Assembly: GCA_949317995.1 (NCBI GenBank)
Contig: OX439040.1
Coordinates: 27,568,030 to 27,632,029, forward strand
Length of the DNA: 64,000 nt
Source: Acholoe squamosa
Taxonomy: Eukaryota > Annelida > Polychaeta > Phyllodocida > Polynoidae
Direction of reading: 5' to 3'
In this document: in pieces, positions 22,801-35,503 of the stretch
Position numbering within the stretch: position 1 is the first letter of the stretch
Layout of the letters: each line of letters starts with the position of its first letter
The notes under the pieces: model-generated
What the model was told of the DNA's origin: nothing
Database searches by the model: none
What the model saw: the letters and a program-made list of their open reading frames with translations, nothing else
Position numbers and translations under genes: made by a program

Positions 22801-22809
22801 GGCAGAAAA

Positions 22810-23220
22810 TGTGCTTCCTGCCACACCCACAGCCTCGCTACCATTCCCCTACATGGTGTGTTTCCTGCCATACTCACAGCCTCGTCACCTTCCCCTACAT
22901 GGTGTGCTTCCTGCTACACCCACAGCCTTGCCACCATTCCCCTACATGGTGTGCTTTCTGCCATACTCACAGCCTCGCCACCATTCCCCTACATGGTGTG
23001 ATTTCTGCCACACCCACAGCCTCGTCGCCATTCCCCTACATGGTGTGCTTTCTGCCACACCCACAGCCTCGTCGCCTTCCCCTACGTGTGCTTCCTGCCA
23101 CACCCACAGCCTCGCCACCATTCCCCTACATGGTGTGCTTCCTGCCACACCCACAGCCTCGTCGCCATTCCCCTACATGGTGTGCTTCCTGCCACACCCA
23201 CAACCTCGTCGCCATGCTTC
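22810..23220. repeat. 44-47-bp minisatellite, about 9 copies
   Basis: Unit contains CTACATGGTGTGCTTCCTGC and CACACCCACAGCCTCG. Copies lacking three bases alternate with full ones. Frames seen on both strands here come from the repeat. Confidence 0.93.
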
Positions 23221-23324
23221 TGCATCTTTACGTGGTAATGCGAATGTACCTGTCCTACCTAACGTTCAAAACCCGTCACATTAAGGAGCCAGTAGCACTG
23301 TTGACACTATAGGATGTGACTTAC

Positions 23325-23406
23325 CTGTACATCTTCAAAGTTTGTGAAGAGGGAACCTCGGGAGGACGGCGGCGTCTTCCTGAGGTCCTGCATATTGGCC
23401 TGAGGC
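23325..23406 (-). CDS. well-bounded internal exon, unknown protein (phase 2 to 0)
   Basis: On minus, acceptor TTTTGTTCCTGTTGCAG and donor TACAG|GTAAGTCA are both close to consensus. Between them 27 codons are open in one frame only: PQANMQDLRKTPPSS... through ...LFTNFEDVQ. Entry phase 2 matches the exit of the start exon at 33837-34099, and exit phase 0 matches 19939-20082. No domain recognised. This is the best-bounded exon in the window. Confidence 0.6.
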
Positions 23407-23944
23407 CTGCAACAGGAACAAAATAAAACATGTATGACGGTTGGATTCATCAAAGGTTTACAGATTAGCTATACAAGGTGTAGATGTATGGGTAGTTAGA
23501 GGGATACATGACCGTGTTTGAAGTCGAAACAGACTACCCAGGGCCTGATGAGTACATGTACTTAGACAACAAATGTAGAACAACACATCATATTAAGATT
23601 CCCCCAAATCATTGGTTGGAAGTTACAAATCGTGTATAACATGTGGCGCAGCATTTTGTCTAGATTTTAACGCAACAGTCTTGGTGTTTCTGAGCCATTC
23701 CAGGCAGTACCATTAAAATGACCCTTGTCACAAGGCACGTAGGGGAAGATAATAAAGCTGACCAAAATGGCACCCAGGACATTCCCTTCTAGGAGACCCC
23801 CTGTCTAACTCAGGTAATAGCGCTATCAACACAATAAGAGTGTGATATAGATGGATACTTTGTAGGAGACATCACCCAGTGTTGTGGGCTGGTACAGCAT
23901 GATGTAACACCTGGTGGTGCAGTGAGGTACAATAGTCTACTTAA

Positions 23945-24080
23945 GGGCCATTTTCCACCATCCGATATGTCCCCTCTATCGGCCGCTAGACCCATAGTAG
24001 ATGCTATTTTCGGCCGACAGAGACCATGCCCCACCATTGAACCCTATGGCAGCCCCGTCGGCGCAGGTGGAAAACGGCCC
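23945..24080. mobile_element. Harbinger-type MITE (136 bp)
   Basis: Ends GGGCCATTTTCCACC and GGTGGAAAACGGCCC are flanked by TAA on both sides (23942-23944 and 24081-24083). This is a typical small PIF/Harbinger derivative. Confidence 0.85.
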
Positions 24081-24244
24081 TAACACGGCACTGCACACAT
24101 ACATCCCATCTCACCTACAACCCCAACACATGGGCACATGGTTTCAACACTCACTTCTTCTCTCTACTTGTTACCTTCGTTTTACGGGTTTCGGATTACA
24201 AAACCTGGTTCAGAACTGACAGGTAAAGCTATAGCCCAGAGCAA

Positions 24245-25228
24245 GACTTGTACAAATGGGTGTGTGTGTAGTGGAGACTTGTACAAATGGGTGTGTGTAG
24301 GGAGGAGACTTGTACAAATAGGTGTGTATGTAGGGGCGACATGTACAAATGGGTGTGTGTAGGGGAGACTTGTACAAATGGGTGTGTGTGTAGGGGAGAC
24401 TTGTACAAATGGGTGTGTGTGTAGGGGAGACTTGTACAAATGGGTGTGTGTGTAGGGGAGATTTGTAAAAATAGATGTGTGTGTAGGGGAGATTTGTACA
24501 AATGGGTGTGTGTGTAGGGGAGACTTGTACAAATGGGCGTGTGTGTAGGGGGACTTGCACAAATGGGTGTGTGTGTAGGGGAGATTTGTACAAATGGGTG
24601 TGTGTGTAGGGGAGACTTGTACAAATGGGTGTGTGTGTAGGGGAGCTGTACAAATGGGTGTGTGTGTAGGGGAGACTTGTACAAATGGGTGTGTGTGTAG
24701 GGGAGATTTGTAAAAATAGATGTGTGTGTAGGGGAGATTTGTACAAATGGGTGTGTGTGTAGGGGAGACTTGTACAAATGGGCGTGTGTGTAGGGGGACT
24801 TGCACAAATGGGTGTGTGTGTAGGGGAGATTTGTACAAATGGGTGTGTGTGTAGGGGAGACTTGTACAAATGGGTGTGTGTGTAGGGGAGACTTGTACAA
24901 ATGGGTGTGTGTGTAGGGGAACTTGTACAAATAGGTGTGTGTGTAGGGGAGACTTGTACAAATGGGTGTGTGTGTAGGGGAGACTTGTACAAATGGGCGT
25001 GTGTGTAGGGGGACTTGCACAAATGGGTGTGTGTGTAGGGGAGATTTGTACAAATGGGTGTGTGTGTAGGGAGACTTGTACAAATGGGTGTGTGTGTAGG
25101 GGAGACTTGTACAAATAGGTGTGTGTGTAGGGAGACTTGTACAAATAGGTGTGTGTGTAGGGGAACTTGTACAAATAGGTGTGTGTGTAGGGGAGACTTG
25201 TACAAATGTGTGTGTGTGTGTGTAGGGG
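24245..25228. repeat. 31-bp minisatellite, about 32 copies, with higher-order pattern
   Basis: Unit GGGGAGACTTGTACAAATGG plus a (TG)n tail. Variant runs repeat as blocks: the TAAAAATAG variant is at 24466 and 24711 (245 apart), and the GGGCGTG variant at 24535, 24780 and 24995 (245 and 215 apart). All three minus frames are long because the unit lacks stops; I regard them as non-coding. Confidence 0.96.
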
Positions 25229-28200
25229 GAGGTAGATTGTGGCTACTACAGTAGACATGGTGCATGACCTTTGTACTACGATTCGTATCTCCTAGCTAAG
25301 CAGCAGCACGTTTTGTTGATGCTAATATATGGATCTATCAATACACCACACAACAAGAACTGATATCATGTTCAAGGTATCCTCATAAATTGAGCATAGT
25401 GGCCCCGAACTGTCCAATCTTATTGAAGTAGTACAATCACATAGAGTATACCTCCAACCCGCACTGCACGTGTCACAAATAAAGAGTTCCCTAAAACATG
25501 TACTGGTATGCCAGAGATGATGGCCATGAGGACAAGGTGCACTAACAGAGCAAACATAACAGGTGAAAGCTAATTATGTGTGTATTGTTGAACATGGTGA
25601 CCATGTACTACTGTGCACAGTGATGGACTGCCGCTGGTAGTAGTTTGCTGCAACAAATAAGACGCTATGGTACAACTGCTGCAACAGTGTCTCCCTGATG
25701 GGAATCTATATATGTATAACTGTGTCCTAATGTTTTAACTTGTTTACCCTCTATGACATCTTTCAAATGTCAGCCAACTGCTGACGCTAAGAAGTCAGGG
25801 TCTGGAGGCTATTACCTCACCTGGAGGGTGTTGCTCCTATTGTAAAAAGAGCTGTGAGTATGTGCCCTCTTCTCTAAACAAGTTGCACTATCAGGTACCT
25901 ACTCATGTCACACACTCTATAGTATATTATACTGACTGGCTTCTCCCGACTAGGTACCTACTCAAATCCCCCTTTTTTAGCACCATACTTGAATGACCAC
26001 TTGTGAGCAACAGAAGCGACAAGTTATAGCTACATGAAAAGAAAGGACTGGAAACGAGGACATTTTTAGCCAGCTTTTCCCTTTACTATAGGAGCAACAC
26101 CCTCCTGCGTGCTGAATACTCTTCAAACGAGATATTAATCAGTCCAGTCAGAGCCACATAGTTCAATTTATCTATGTTATTTTCTCACTTTTGCGAGGTC
26201 CTCATGATCAACTGCCACTTTAATATCAGTTATCAATTATGTATAGGCGTAATATGTTATTATGAGTTCTGATAATGTATTGTTTGCCATTCATAGTAGA
26301 AGCACGTGAGGACAAGTTCTTTATAATATTAGTCTCAAGCCCTCACTCGACCTTTAATCAAATTAGTGGTATCCGAACTCACATTCTTCTAAATGGTTTC
26401 CAAATAATATTCTTGAGAGGTCGACTCGGAATGTTGATGGACATGGAACGTGCATCCCAAACTATTTGGCGGTCCGTCCCAATGAAATAAAAACTTACCA
26501 AACATAGATTGAGGAGGGGAAAACCCTAGACCTAAAGTTTGATTGGTTTCTGGCTAAGTAGTGTGGAGGAGGAGTAGGGGGGGGGGTAGATGAGCAATGC
26601 ACTGAAAGAGCACTGGTTCTTCAAACTCTTCAGATTGATGACCTGATGTCCTGGAAGCGGTACAGGCAGGGAGCAGCATTATAATTCTATTGAGATAGGC
26701 TTATTCGGAGATTAGATGCTCTCTGCAAGGATACTGCCATGCTGGTGGCTTATGTGTGTTTTTATGCAACTGAGATTTGGTATGTAAGGAGAGTGAATTC
26801 TAGACCTGAACTTTACAGCGATTGGAATCCCTAAGTCTACCTCACCTGAGAATGACAGCTGTGTTGATATATATATATATATATAGCTACCACACAAGGG
26901 GCAGGCATGTGCCACTAGGGGATCTACTATTTATTGATCAGGCTTACAGGTGTGAAATAAAAGTTTTTCATTGCTGGGGACTTAAGGTTCTCTAGATGGC
27001 AAAACCAAAATCTATATCATTAGGTACTAACATGGAGGATGCAAGGTAGTCGCCATCAGACAAGGTTATGTCATCAGTTTGACTACCTTGAGCTATCAAC
27101 CTCGTTTTCAGAGAGAATGAGGGGGTGAGGTTTTTTTAAGAGTAAAGAAGCATCTATAAGTGAAAAGGCATAATCAATTTCTTCGTAGATACATTTTGTC
27201 ATTTGAGTTACTTCATGAGTTACCACCAGTATCTTATAATGAGAGACAATACAGTGTCAATGACTGGGCAACTTATATATATTATATGTGCGTGTGCGTG
27301 TGCGTGTGTGTGTATGGTCTATATGTTCTGTTGAATCTAGAAGCATAACGTCCACTCACAATATACTCGGGTGTTTAAATTGGGATGGTCCATGAATTGA
27401 AGGGAAACATATCCTATCACATTTTAAGAAAATCCAGACAAAAAACAGGGGGGGGGGAAGAAATCAATGACATCTTCCTGACTTGCAGGCACACATGTGG
27501 GCCTTTTTGTTTAACTATGCCTCTAGGTCGGGTTAAGTAAAGATGGGAGCCACGCCATGGTTCACCATATTGATTTCATGGGACAAAGCCATGACTTCCC
27601 TTTCAAAATGACTAGAGCAGTGATGCTTAATGCTATCAAAAGCCTGATGTGAACACTACTAAAATATAGCTTTCCATCAAGCGAGGGAGCTATCCAGGTT
27701 TCTACTAAACACATAGGACTTATGTGTGTATATGTATGTCTTCTTTTGTTACCAACTTTCGTGTGATCTAGAAACCATACATGTATGCATTCATCTGTAG
27801 CAATTTTTCGGCAAATTCTAATTCTTAACCAACAAAAACCTCTGTGTGGAATCGCAAACCAAGCTCAATGATTTACTTAATTCCCCCATGCTGAATTCCG
27901 TCTCGAATGGATCACAATAACAAGGCGTTAGGTGGTGTGTTCCTTGCCAATAACATGTTTTACACATTAACCCTCTCTTCAAGACACGTAACACCAAAGT
28001 AGTCCATGCCTTAGGCTCGTTGTACCTTTTTAAACCCAGACAACGTGTATGTAAGTATAGGTATGAAGTGCTTGTCCAAACTTACAATATCCCATGTCAG
28101 AGACTCATACATCAGGGTAGAAAAGTGCAGTTTATGATACACAGGTGTGGGAGCAGTTCCCTATCTCTAACCATGGGGAGCTCCTCTGAGTAGCTTATGA

Positions 28201-28370
28201 GCAGGTCTGAGCACCCCGTGAGCAGGTCTGAGCACCTGAGCACTGGCCCCTTTAACACAGAGCAGGAGGGTATCAGCTCAGAGGGGGGCTTGTGTGAATG
28301 TCATACCTCAGCAGGACTCCTTATCACCCACATACCCATGCAGATAACTGCCCTACTCTCTATCTACCGC
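25229..28370. other. no gene recognised; short TA and TG microsatellites
   Basis: A short (TA)n lies near 26867-26884 and a (GTGTGC)/(GT)n tract at 27288-27312. A possible acceptor (GGCCCCTTTAACACAG) is near 28259, but the frame after it is not convincing. Confidence 0.4.
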
Positions 28371-28372
28371 AG

Positions 28373-28498
28373 CCTGATGGACCCTTACACCCACCTCTGC
28401 AAATACTCTACGTTGGCCCCCAGTCTCTGCAAAACAATTTTACCTACACGATCACAATCTTAAATAACATTATTCACCTACTATCTGGCTTGTCGCAG
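28373..28498 (+). CDS. candidate exon, unknown protein (phase 0 to 0)
   Basis: A strong acceptor (CTACTCTCTATCTACCGCAG) is followed by 42 open codons (PDGPLHPPLQILYVG... to ...HLLSGLSQ) and donor TCGCAG|GTATCC. The segment is hydrophobic with one Asn-Phe-Thr glycosylation-type site. First member of a phase-consistent plus-strand chain with 29026, 33525, 36648 and 39346. Confidence 0.45.
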
Positions 28499-29025
28499 GT
28501 ATCCCCAAATCTTGTAAATACTTTGATAACCATCAGAAATGTACAATATCATGAATCTTAACTATGTTATTCATTCATCTATCATATACACCTGTACTGG
28601 ATGAGCTTCACCATTCCATCTGCTCAAATCTGCCCGTAATCCAATGAAATGTTCATTTATCTAATTGCTACACCATCTTAGCCTATAGCTTGGTCAGCCT
28701 AAAGAAGAGAGCATTTATCACATGCCAACAAGCCTTCCTGTCGTATCAATACTAGCATTAAATGCTGCCTTTCTGAACTTATTCTGACTATCCGTCATAA
28801 TTAAATACATAGGGTAGAATACACGGGAGTACGTAGGTGTTTACTGCAAGGTGTGTCTAATGCGATGGGATTATCTGGGTATTAAAGGGAGCATCTTCTG
28901 AGTCACTTGAGGTAGAACCGTTAATGAAGCTAGGTAACTTAGCATTAGAAGTGCTGATATTAATCAGGTTGGCTAATCAGGCTATGGCGAACCAATTTAC
29001 CAGTTTACCATCTCTTGTCCTGCAG

Positions 29026-29159
29026 TATTTAGGAGCTACCAGGCATGCAGGCAGGAGCTGTAGGGAGGTGTGGGTGGCCTTGGGTACTGGAGGGGACTGG
29101 GTGAATAATACTATTATCAGTTGTGTACACATGACTGGGGGAAGCACAGACTGGAGAAG
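29026..29159 (+). CDS. candidate exon, unknown protein (phase 0 to 2)
   Basis: Acceptor CATCTCTTGTCCTGCAG, then 44 open codons and two bases (YLGATRHAGRSCREVW... to ...GGSTDWR), then donor GAGAAG|GTAGAA. It contains two Cys and an Asn-Asn-Thr site, compatible with an extracellular segment. Family not recognised. Confidence 0.45.
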
Positions 29160-29239
29160 GTAGAAATATTGACACCGCTTCTGCTGAACCAATGAATCAA
29201 GTTGTCTTTCTAAATACACATGGACAATAGCAATGACAG

Positions 29240-29540
29240 GCAATATGGGGATGAGGAGGGTGTATTGAGAGGAGGAGGGAGGTAGGGGGAGGGGGATTGG
29301 GGATAGGATCGGAGTTAGGGTTGATGTGAGGGCGCTGGTGAGGGGAAGGAGGAAGAGAGGGGCGATATAGAGGAGAGAGGGAGGGGTGGGAGAAGAATAG
29401 GACCTAGAATTAGTGTAAGTAGGAAGGGTGGTGAGAGGGGAACTAGTAGATGATTGATAGGAGAAGGGTAGAGTAGGAAGGGAAATACTCTGGTAGTACA
29501 GGCTTGGGGGGGCGGAGGATGGTTAGAAGCTATGGACCTG
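29240..29540. repeat. purine-rich (GA/GGA) tract
   Basis: Plus strand is nearly all purine for long stretches (GAGGAGGG words). Low-complexity sequence. Confidence 0.8.
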
Positions 29541-30654
29541 GGTATGGAGACAGGATAGGATGGGACACACACACGTGTGTCAGGGATATCCCACAGTGAG
29601 ACAATTATGTTGAATCAGCACCCAGAGAGAGGTGGTGGTGGTGGATAGGGGTGGGGGTTTCAGGATACAACCTATTGTTTAGTCTGATGAATAGCACCAG
29701 GCGGAGCTGGGTAGTTCTAAGGAGGAATGAGGGAATCACTGCTGTGTAATAGGTCATGAATCGTTCTTGTACATTGTCTGAAAATGTGTTGTGGCCCCAG
29801 GTTGTAGACCTACAAGAGACTGAAGATGCAATAAGTAATCTCTAAATATATTGCATTTGGAGAGTGTTTTCTTTATCTTAACATGTCCTCATGTGGTGAG
29901 CCTTGTCAACATTTAGTTTAATTCTGGACAGTTTTTGAAGATAGGGATCCATATTCATTCGGGGTGTAAGAAGACTGCTATTTTTTAACAAGAGTGAAAG
30001 ATGATTTGTTGTTAGGGCAATTATTGCATTTGGAGGCAGGCTTCTTTCCATCAGACACGATCCAGTAATGAATAACCTCCTCATCATGCCGCAGAATAAA
30101 GGGTTAATTCAAATCTACAGAAAAAAAAACACACGTAAAAAGGCCATAATCATTTGGGAAAGGGGGAGAAAGGGGAGGCATCCATTTCACAGGCCGGCAT
30201 CTTGTTCCAGTCTGGGAGTTCTAATTGCTTTTGTAAACTGCGCAATTTCGGGGCGGCGTGGGTGAACCACGAATGGTGACGGGGGATGGCATGCAGTGAG
30301 AGAAGGTATGGGTGCTTGGAGAAGAGGGACATTGAGAACACAACGCGGTGAAGATAGTAAAGAGAGAAATAAAGAAATATGTTACGAGTTAAAGGCCATT
30401 TTTCAGGGAGAAAGGACGTTGATTATGACAGGTGTATGGTAGGAATAGAAGGAAGAAGATGTCATTGTTAAAAGTCATAGACAATGATAACGGGTTTATC
30501 AGCATTAAAAGAATACAGAGATAGAATGTAGCTGAGTGTAGTAATACAAAGCATCTAGTTGTGAGAATAATGGTAGTAAAGGGGATCTACAGTTCCAAGT
30601 ATAGTTGGTGTGGCATGGATGTAGGGGAGAGTGGAGGCAGAGGTCAATGCTTAC

Positions 30655-30729
30655 AGAGTGTGGATAGCGGTCTGTACCAAACCACAGCCGACATGAGGAT
30701 CTGTGTCTCGGCATCTGGTCACAGTGACA
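30655..30729 (-). CDS. possible small exon, strand uncertain
   Basis: On minus, acceptor GAGCTGCTCCCCTCAG and donor CACTCT|GTAAGC border 75 bases. They are open as a 25-codon Cys-rich segment (CHCDQMPRHRSS... to ...RYPHS) in phase 0, or in phase 2. The plus strand is also open through here (30561-30806), so the call is weak. Confidence 0.25.
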
Positions 30730-33524
30730 CTGAGGGGAGCAGCTCAGGGCCAGCTGCCCTCTGTCCTGCTCCTCAGCCTGCTTTAGCTGCTCTTATCAGC
30801 CTCTAGCACGGGCCTGGAGGGCTGCCCATGGGCAAGCTGATCTGTGCAGGAGGGTTAGAAGGGGCAATGGGAGGCAGGGTGACGCTGGCTTCCTGACTAC
30901 CACCTGATATCCCGACCACTTGTACAGCGGGATGACACAGGGCTACTGGTGGGGGTGTTAGGGAAAGCCGACCCTGCAGCTACAGGCACGCGCGCCAACT
31001 TGAGTCAGTCTCCATGCAGAGGTTGTGGGGAGTAGGGTAGGAAAGTGTCAGTCGCTGTAGTTCCATGACTGCTTTGAGCCCATAGGATTTGCACTGTGTC
31101 TGCAATGTTTCATGTCTGCTTTGAGCCTACTGTCAAGCAATCGGTAGCAATATGGTCACCCTTCAGAGTGCCTGACCCTATTACTATATATAGCTTCATT
31201 ACCCACACGAGTTCTAGATCCAGTTCTGGCCCTTGGCTACAGGGGTGTGTTTATGAGGGGAAGGGAATAGTAGCCCCTAACAGTGAAAAAGTACTTCTAT
31301 GAAATGACTGGTACAGCAGGGGGTGCATTGTTAGAACCAGGTTTTGAGGACGCTATGGACCATTCCCAGTCCTTATACATAGGCTTGAGAATTTAAGGCA
31401 AAGACAGATCACTTTCAATGTAACCTACCTCTAAAATCAATGTCTTGAAGTCATATTCTCTTCTCTCTCTCGTTTTTTCGAATTCACTGAGGTATGAAAA
31501 TTATCCCATGATTACTCTGACAAATCCCAAATTTGCTGAAGAATTAAGTTCTCTCTCTCAAGTGTCGATAGACTGAGTTGACTGATAGAGTTTCTATGGT
31601 GAGTCCTGTTTTGTGTAACCTGAACACGTCAAGTTCTATATTTTTCCTATGCAATGCACAAGAAGCTATATACTACTAAACCTGTGTCTAAGATGTAAGA
31701 GAACGTTTAAATGAGAGAAGATAAGAACATTTACCCAACACTAGCCATGTCTATCATTTACCTATGGTACTAGCATAAGAAGGAGGGAATAGTTAATTTG
31801 ACAAGTAAGCACGTCTGCAGTGTGTCAAAACTTCTTATCAAATGAGTCTGTGAGGGTTCTAGCTAGTCGGGGAGATTTGAACTGGGACAGGTAGATCTAA
31901 TTCCTATGTCCAACAGCAAAACTTTGGCTCACAGCGTTAGGCTTAAAATTATTTGACGGTTTTAATACCTAGTCATTTACGACCCCCCCCAATCCTCCCT
32001 ATACACACGCAAAATCAAATACATCGCAGTTAAAACGATGCATGTCCGTATATTATAAGTGGATCCCGTTCAATTTTGTCTCCTTCAGTATGTATTATAT
32101 TTTGGTCATCTCACTGAGTATCTCTCTGTCCTTATTACTCCTACATCCCTCCACATCCGACCCTCCCCACCTGACAGTGAATGAGTGGTCCCTCTACCAG
32201 TGGCAGCGGCAGGTGGGTGAGGTGCAGGAGGTAAAAAGGTACAGGAGGAGCTGTAGGTTACAGCAGGTGGGTATACAGCAGGGGGTGAGTACGGACTCAG
32301 CACACCCCCCCCCCCCACAGGGATGTACTATACACCCAGTACCAGCATTTCTTCAACCAGCTCCCTGAGCACCTCACAAACTACTTACCATTGGGTGTGG
32401 GTCTCGGACCACCAAAACATTTCTCACTATAATTTATTATATCTCAACTGCAGATAAAACCCGACTTTGATGATTCGAATCATGCGAAATGACCAGAAAT
32501 CTTTAGAAACATGTTTTATCCTTGACCTGAGATGAAAAAAATATAGGTTTGACCAATCCAGTTTTTTTTTCTATTGGCCTGCATGCATAACTGCCCTTAT
32601 TTTGACCTATTCTTCAGCTAATAGTTTCACAGTGGTCACTACTTTTTCAAAGCCACCCAAATGTGCCTAACCATAAGGCCAGTGTATCACAGTTTATATT
32701 CAATGAATCAGTAGAGTTAAGTGATTTATTTGATGCCTAATGGAAAAGCTGGCAATAATTTCCACACACTAATATAGACCAATCAGGGGCCACAATCTCT
32801 GAAGTGCCTACATTTACTGTATGATCGTCGTCACTGTGGACCTCTATGGTGGTCCGAGATCTGAGCTGCTCCCTCACAATACCCCATCTCTGAACCAACA
32901 CGGGGCTCCAGGATAAACGCCTGCATGACCCGTCCAAGTACTTTACGGCAGCAGATATACCTGTCTGCAGAATTTGTTATCATTACCCCAGGTATTTATA
33001 GATAGAGACGAGGAGCTCCCTGTGATCTAACTTGTATGTTTGAGAGTTTGATAAGATGAGCTGAGAGAGGTCTATCTTGGCAAGTACAGATTTATCACAT
33101 TATTTGTCAGACGGGCAGGGGCCTGATATTTAACATCAGGGTTACATATGATGCATTTGTAACATAAAGTAGTGGTGGGAGGTGTAGAACTGCTAAATAG
33201 TAACTACACTTAGTAGTCAACCACATAAATATAACTATATCAGAAAACCAATAATTGTAGAAATGTGGCCCGGGCTTTACTCTAGATAGTATTGGGTAAG
33301 CATCAATCTAAGTTTGGCAGTTGTGACACTGCTCTGGATAATGGCTGAATAGTTGTCTATCAAGTGTATACGCATTCAGCGGTGTTGATGCAGTTAGAAG
33401 TTCTAACTCTTGTCAGCTACAGTTGACTCTGGAAGAATAGCACAGAGTCCGTATTACTCGGGTAGAAGAATCTGGTTACTCTAGACATACTTTGACCCTT
33501 GCACAGCTCGACTTTCTCCTATAG

Positions 33525-33610
33525 ACCAGTGCCAAATGAATTTAACTTTTGTAGAGTCATTGTCCATTTAACTCTCCATAAAGAGTCAGGTGGGAAAGGT
33601 TTTGACTCTG
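33525..33610 (+). CDS. candidate exon, unknown protein (phase 2 to 1)
   Basis: Acceptor CGACTTTCTCCTATAG and donor GACTCTG|GTAAGTG are both strong. One frame is open for 28 codons: PVPNEFNFCRVIVHLT... to ...KGFDS. Phases fit the exon at 29026 upstream and 36648 downstream. It lies only about 230 bp from the minus-strand start exon at 33837, so overlap of opposite genes would be needed. Confidence 0.45.
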
Positions 33611-33836
33611 GTAAGTGTCTCAGGGAATACTTAATCGTAATATGTGGGAAGGAGACGAATTTGTTTCCAGAGGAACCACAACATTTTGCTACACATGCCA
33701 TAACTGTGTATTCATAACAGACCATGAGCCTCATACTCTAAGGATGTGGGGTACAGAATTTCTGCATACAACTACTTTGCGAAATACTAGTGGTTGATTG
33801 TGCTAGTGCAATAGTCTCATACAAAGCGAGGCATAC

Positions 33837-34099
33837 CCTAGCTCCATGGCATGCATCATATCCAGGGCGCTCCAGCTGGGCTTGTCAGGGAGGGCGTGTT
33901 GAGTGGGCCTGCTGGTATCCGCGGCCTCGTCTCCTGTCGTGAAGCGGACTCTCCTATTGGTGTCCACTTCATCTTCTACCGTGAAAGACTTGTTATCCTT
34001 GGCTCCGTCCTCCACGGCTTTGGGCGGCGGCGGTCCTCCGGCATTAACGCCGGGCGAACCCGCGCCTCGCCCCGGGCTTCCGAGACTATTGGCCGGCAT
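33837..34099 (-). CDS. candidate first coding exon, unknown protein
   Basis: On minus an ATG at 34099 follows an in-frame TGA 12 bases upstream, so the frame begins here or the exon starts just inside. It has 87 codons: MPANSLGSPGRGAGS, then a Gly/Pro stretch, a charged part (NKSFTVEDEVDTNRRVRFTT) and KPSWSALDMMHAMEL. Donor CTAGG|GTATGC is fair. Upstream DNA is GC-rich with CpGs and then a pyrimidine-rich stretch, like a promoter/5'UTR. Exit phase 2 joins the exon at 23406. The charged composition on this strand only argues for coding. Product unknown. Confidence 0.5.
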
Positions 34100-34839
34100 C
34101 GTTATTAGCAATCAAGGCAAGGTGGTGAAGATAAGACAGAAGATAAGTGCTCAAAGTGGAGGGAAATTCACCTGGGTAAAAATACTTTTTTTTAGAGAGA
34201 GAAAATAAGCCCGGACGAAATATAGGGGCCTGCACAGCGCGTACTCCTCCTCCGCGGGTATCTAATCTTCCTCTTGCTGTTGGGGAATTCGCTGGGTGCG
34301 ACAAGTTGGTAGATGTAGTAGGGGTCTATGTGTAGGTGATGTTTGTAGTGATAGTAACAGTAGATAAAGTGACAACAAGGATGGTATAGACATATAGAAT
34401 AATAACATCTAAGGTGGGGGTTTCTGGGTGGTGGACGCAGGGGTATTATCCTTATTATTGTCTTCTTCTTCGTCCTCCTCCAGGGGGCCGGGTACCATGT
34501 TCACAGGTCCTCCTCCGGCAGGTGGGACCGGGCAGGAAGGAGGGCAGCCTCAGGTGTAGCCACCCGGGGGCCTCTCCCGCTGCTCCTACTGCAGCTACTC
34601 CAGGGTGTGAGCTGCTCCTGTGCGGCTCCTGTTGTACTACAAGTGATGCTGCAGGCCTGTACAGTGGCCGTCAACCCCCGCCTGGTCCACATGAGGCCTG
34701 CTGTATGTGTACCTAGCTGATCCTTGTACCTCCTCCGGACACCAGACACTGTCTGTCAACCCGCCTCCCTGGAGGAGGTGATCACTGGAGGAGGAGAGTT
34801 CCCGCAGAGCTGCTGCTTGGTGCTCCAGGGGGTAGTTAC

Positions 34840-34910
34840 CTGCTCCTGTATTGCCTCCTCTCCTCCTCTTAGTCTCTGCAGCACCTGGAGGACTTCTTCA
34901 AGTGCAGACG
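34840..34910 (-). CDS. candidate coiled-coil exon (phase 1 to 0)
   Basis: On minus 23 codons read SALEEVLQVLQRLRGGEEAI and end in EQ at donor GAGCAG|GTAACT. The Leu/Glu spacing looks like a heptad helix. The acceptor (ACTAGTCAG) is weak. Phase fits the exon at 35292. Later exons of this model, possibly including a Glu/Asp-rich end near 34420-34500, are uncertain because the plus-strand pyrimidine tract there creates acidic codons by itself. Confidence 0.35.
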
Positions 34911-35291
34911 CTGACTAGTAACTAGCGCCTTGAGTAGTAGGTGACTGCTCCTACCACCTCCTGTTCCTCCTCCTGGGTCGCTGAGCCCCTTCTGTCCCTT
35001 ACTCCTGTAGGTAGGTGTAACCACGCCCTGTGTCCTCTGTGCTTCTCCTGGGGCGGCCCAGAAGGAGAGGACGCGGATACAGAACCAGTGGTATCCACGT
35101 GTGGGCGGGCTGATGTCGTACCTCCTGTGCACTAATCTCACACACAGAGATCCACACAGGGGCACTGGGGCTGGGGCCAGGAGTTGCTTGTTAATGCGTT
35201 AAGTTTGTCGTGTACGCTGCAGGTGGCGGGTGGCAGTAGTCCCTTAAAGTAGTTAACACTATAGTTCGTGAGTGGTGTTGGCTGTTGTTAC

Positions 35292-35386
35292 TGCTGCTCA
35301 ACAACCACTTCATCCACGCGGCCCCCACGGCCGCAGACTGCTGCCGACTGCGGCCCTCCAGGGCGGCCGCTGCCTGGTATCGTACA
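35292..35386 (-). CDS. candidate exon, Ala-rich helix (phase 2 to 1)
   Basis: On minus the acceptor CCTCCTCTCCCCTCCAG is strong. The frame reads VRYQAAAALEGRSRQQ... to ...WMKWLLSS, 31 codons, then donor AGCAGCA|GTAACA. The plus strand can also be read as an exon here, so strand is not certain. Confidence 0.35.
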
Positions 35387-35471
35387 CTGGAGGGGAGAGG
35401 AGGCTGCTCACTGTGAGGTGGCCCAGGTGGGAGGGGAGGCCCCCTCTACCCCCTCCCTCCCCCAACTGTAC

Positions 35472-35503
35472 CTCCTGTGAGCGCCGAGAGGGGCAGCCGC
35501 CAT
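35472..35503 (-). CDS. candidate start exon (MAAAPLGAHR)
   Basis: ATGGCGGCTGCC on minus has a good start context (G at +4). Ten codons lead to a donor CAGGAG|GTACAG in phase 2, matching the next candidate exon at 35386. Short, so only moderately supported. Confidence 0.35.

Noticed and set aside
24182..25265. Minus-strand frames of 284-358 codons rich in Thr/His/Pro
   Set aside because: All three frames are open because the 31-bp GT-rich unit lacks stops; a repeat artefact.
34415..34505. Minus-strand acidic C-terminus (Glu/Asp run then KPPP and stop)
   Set aside because: The acidic run is the complement of a plus-strand pyrimidine tract, so it could arise without coding; no clear acceptor was found.
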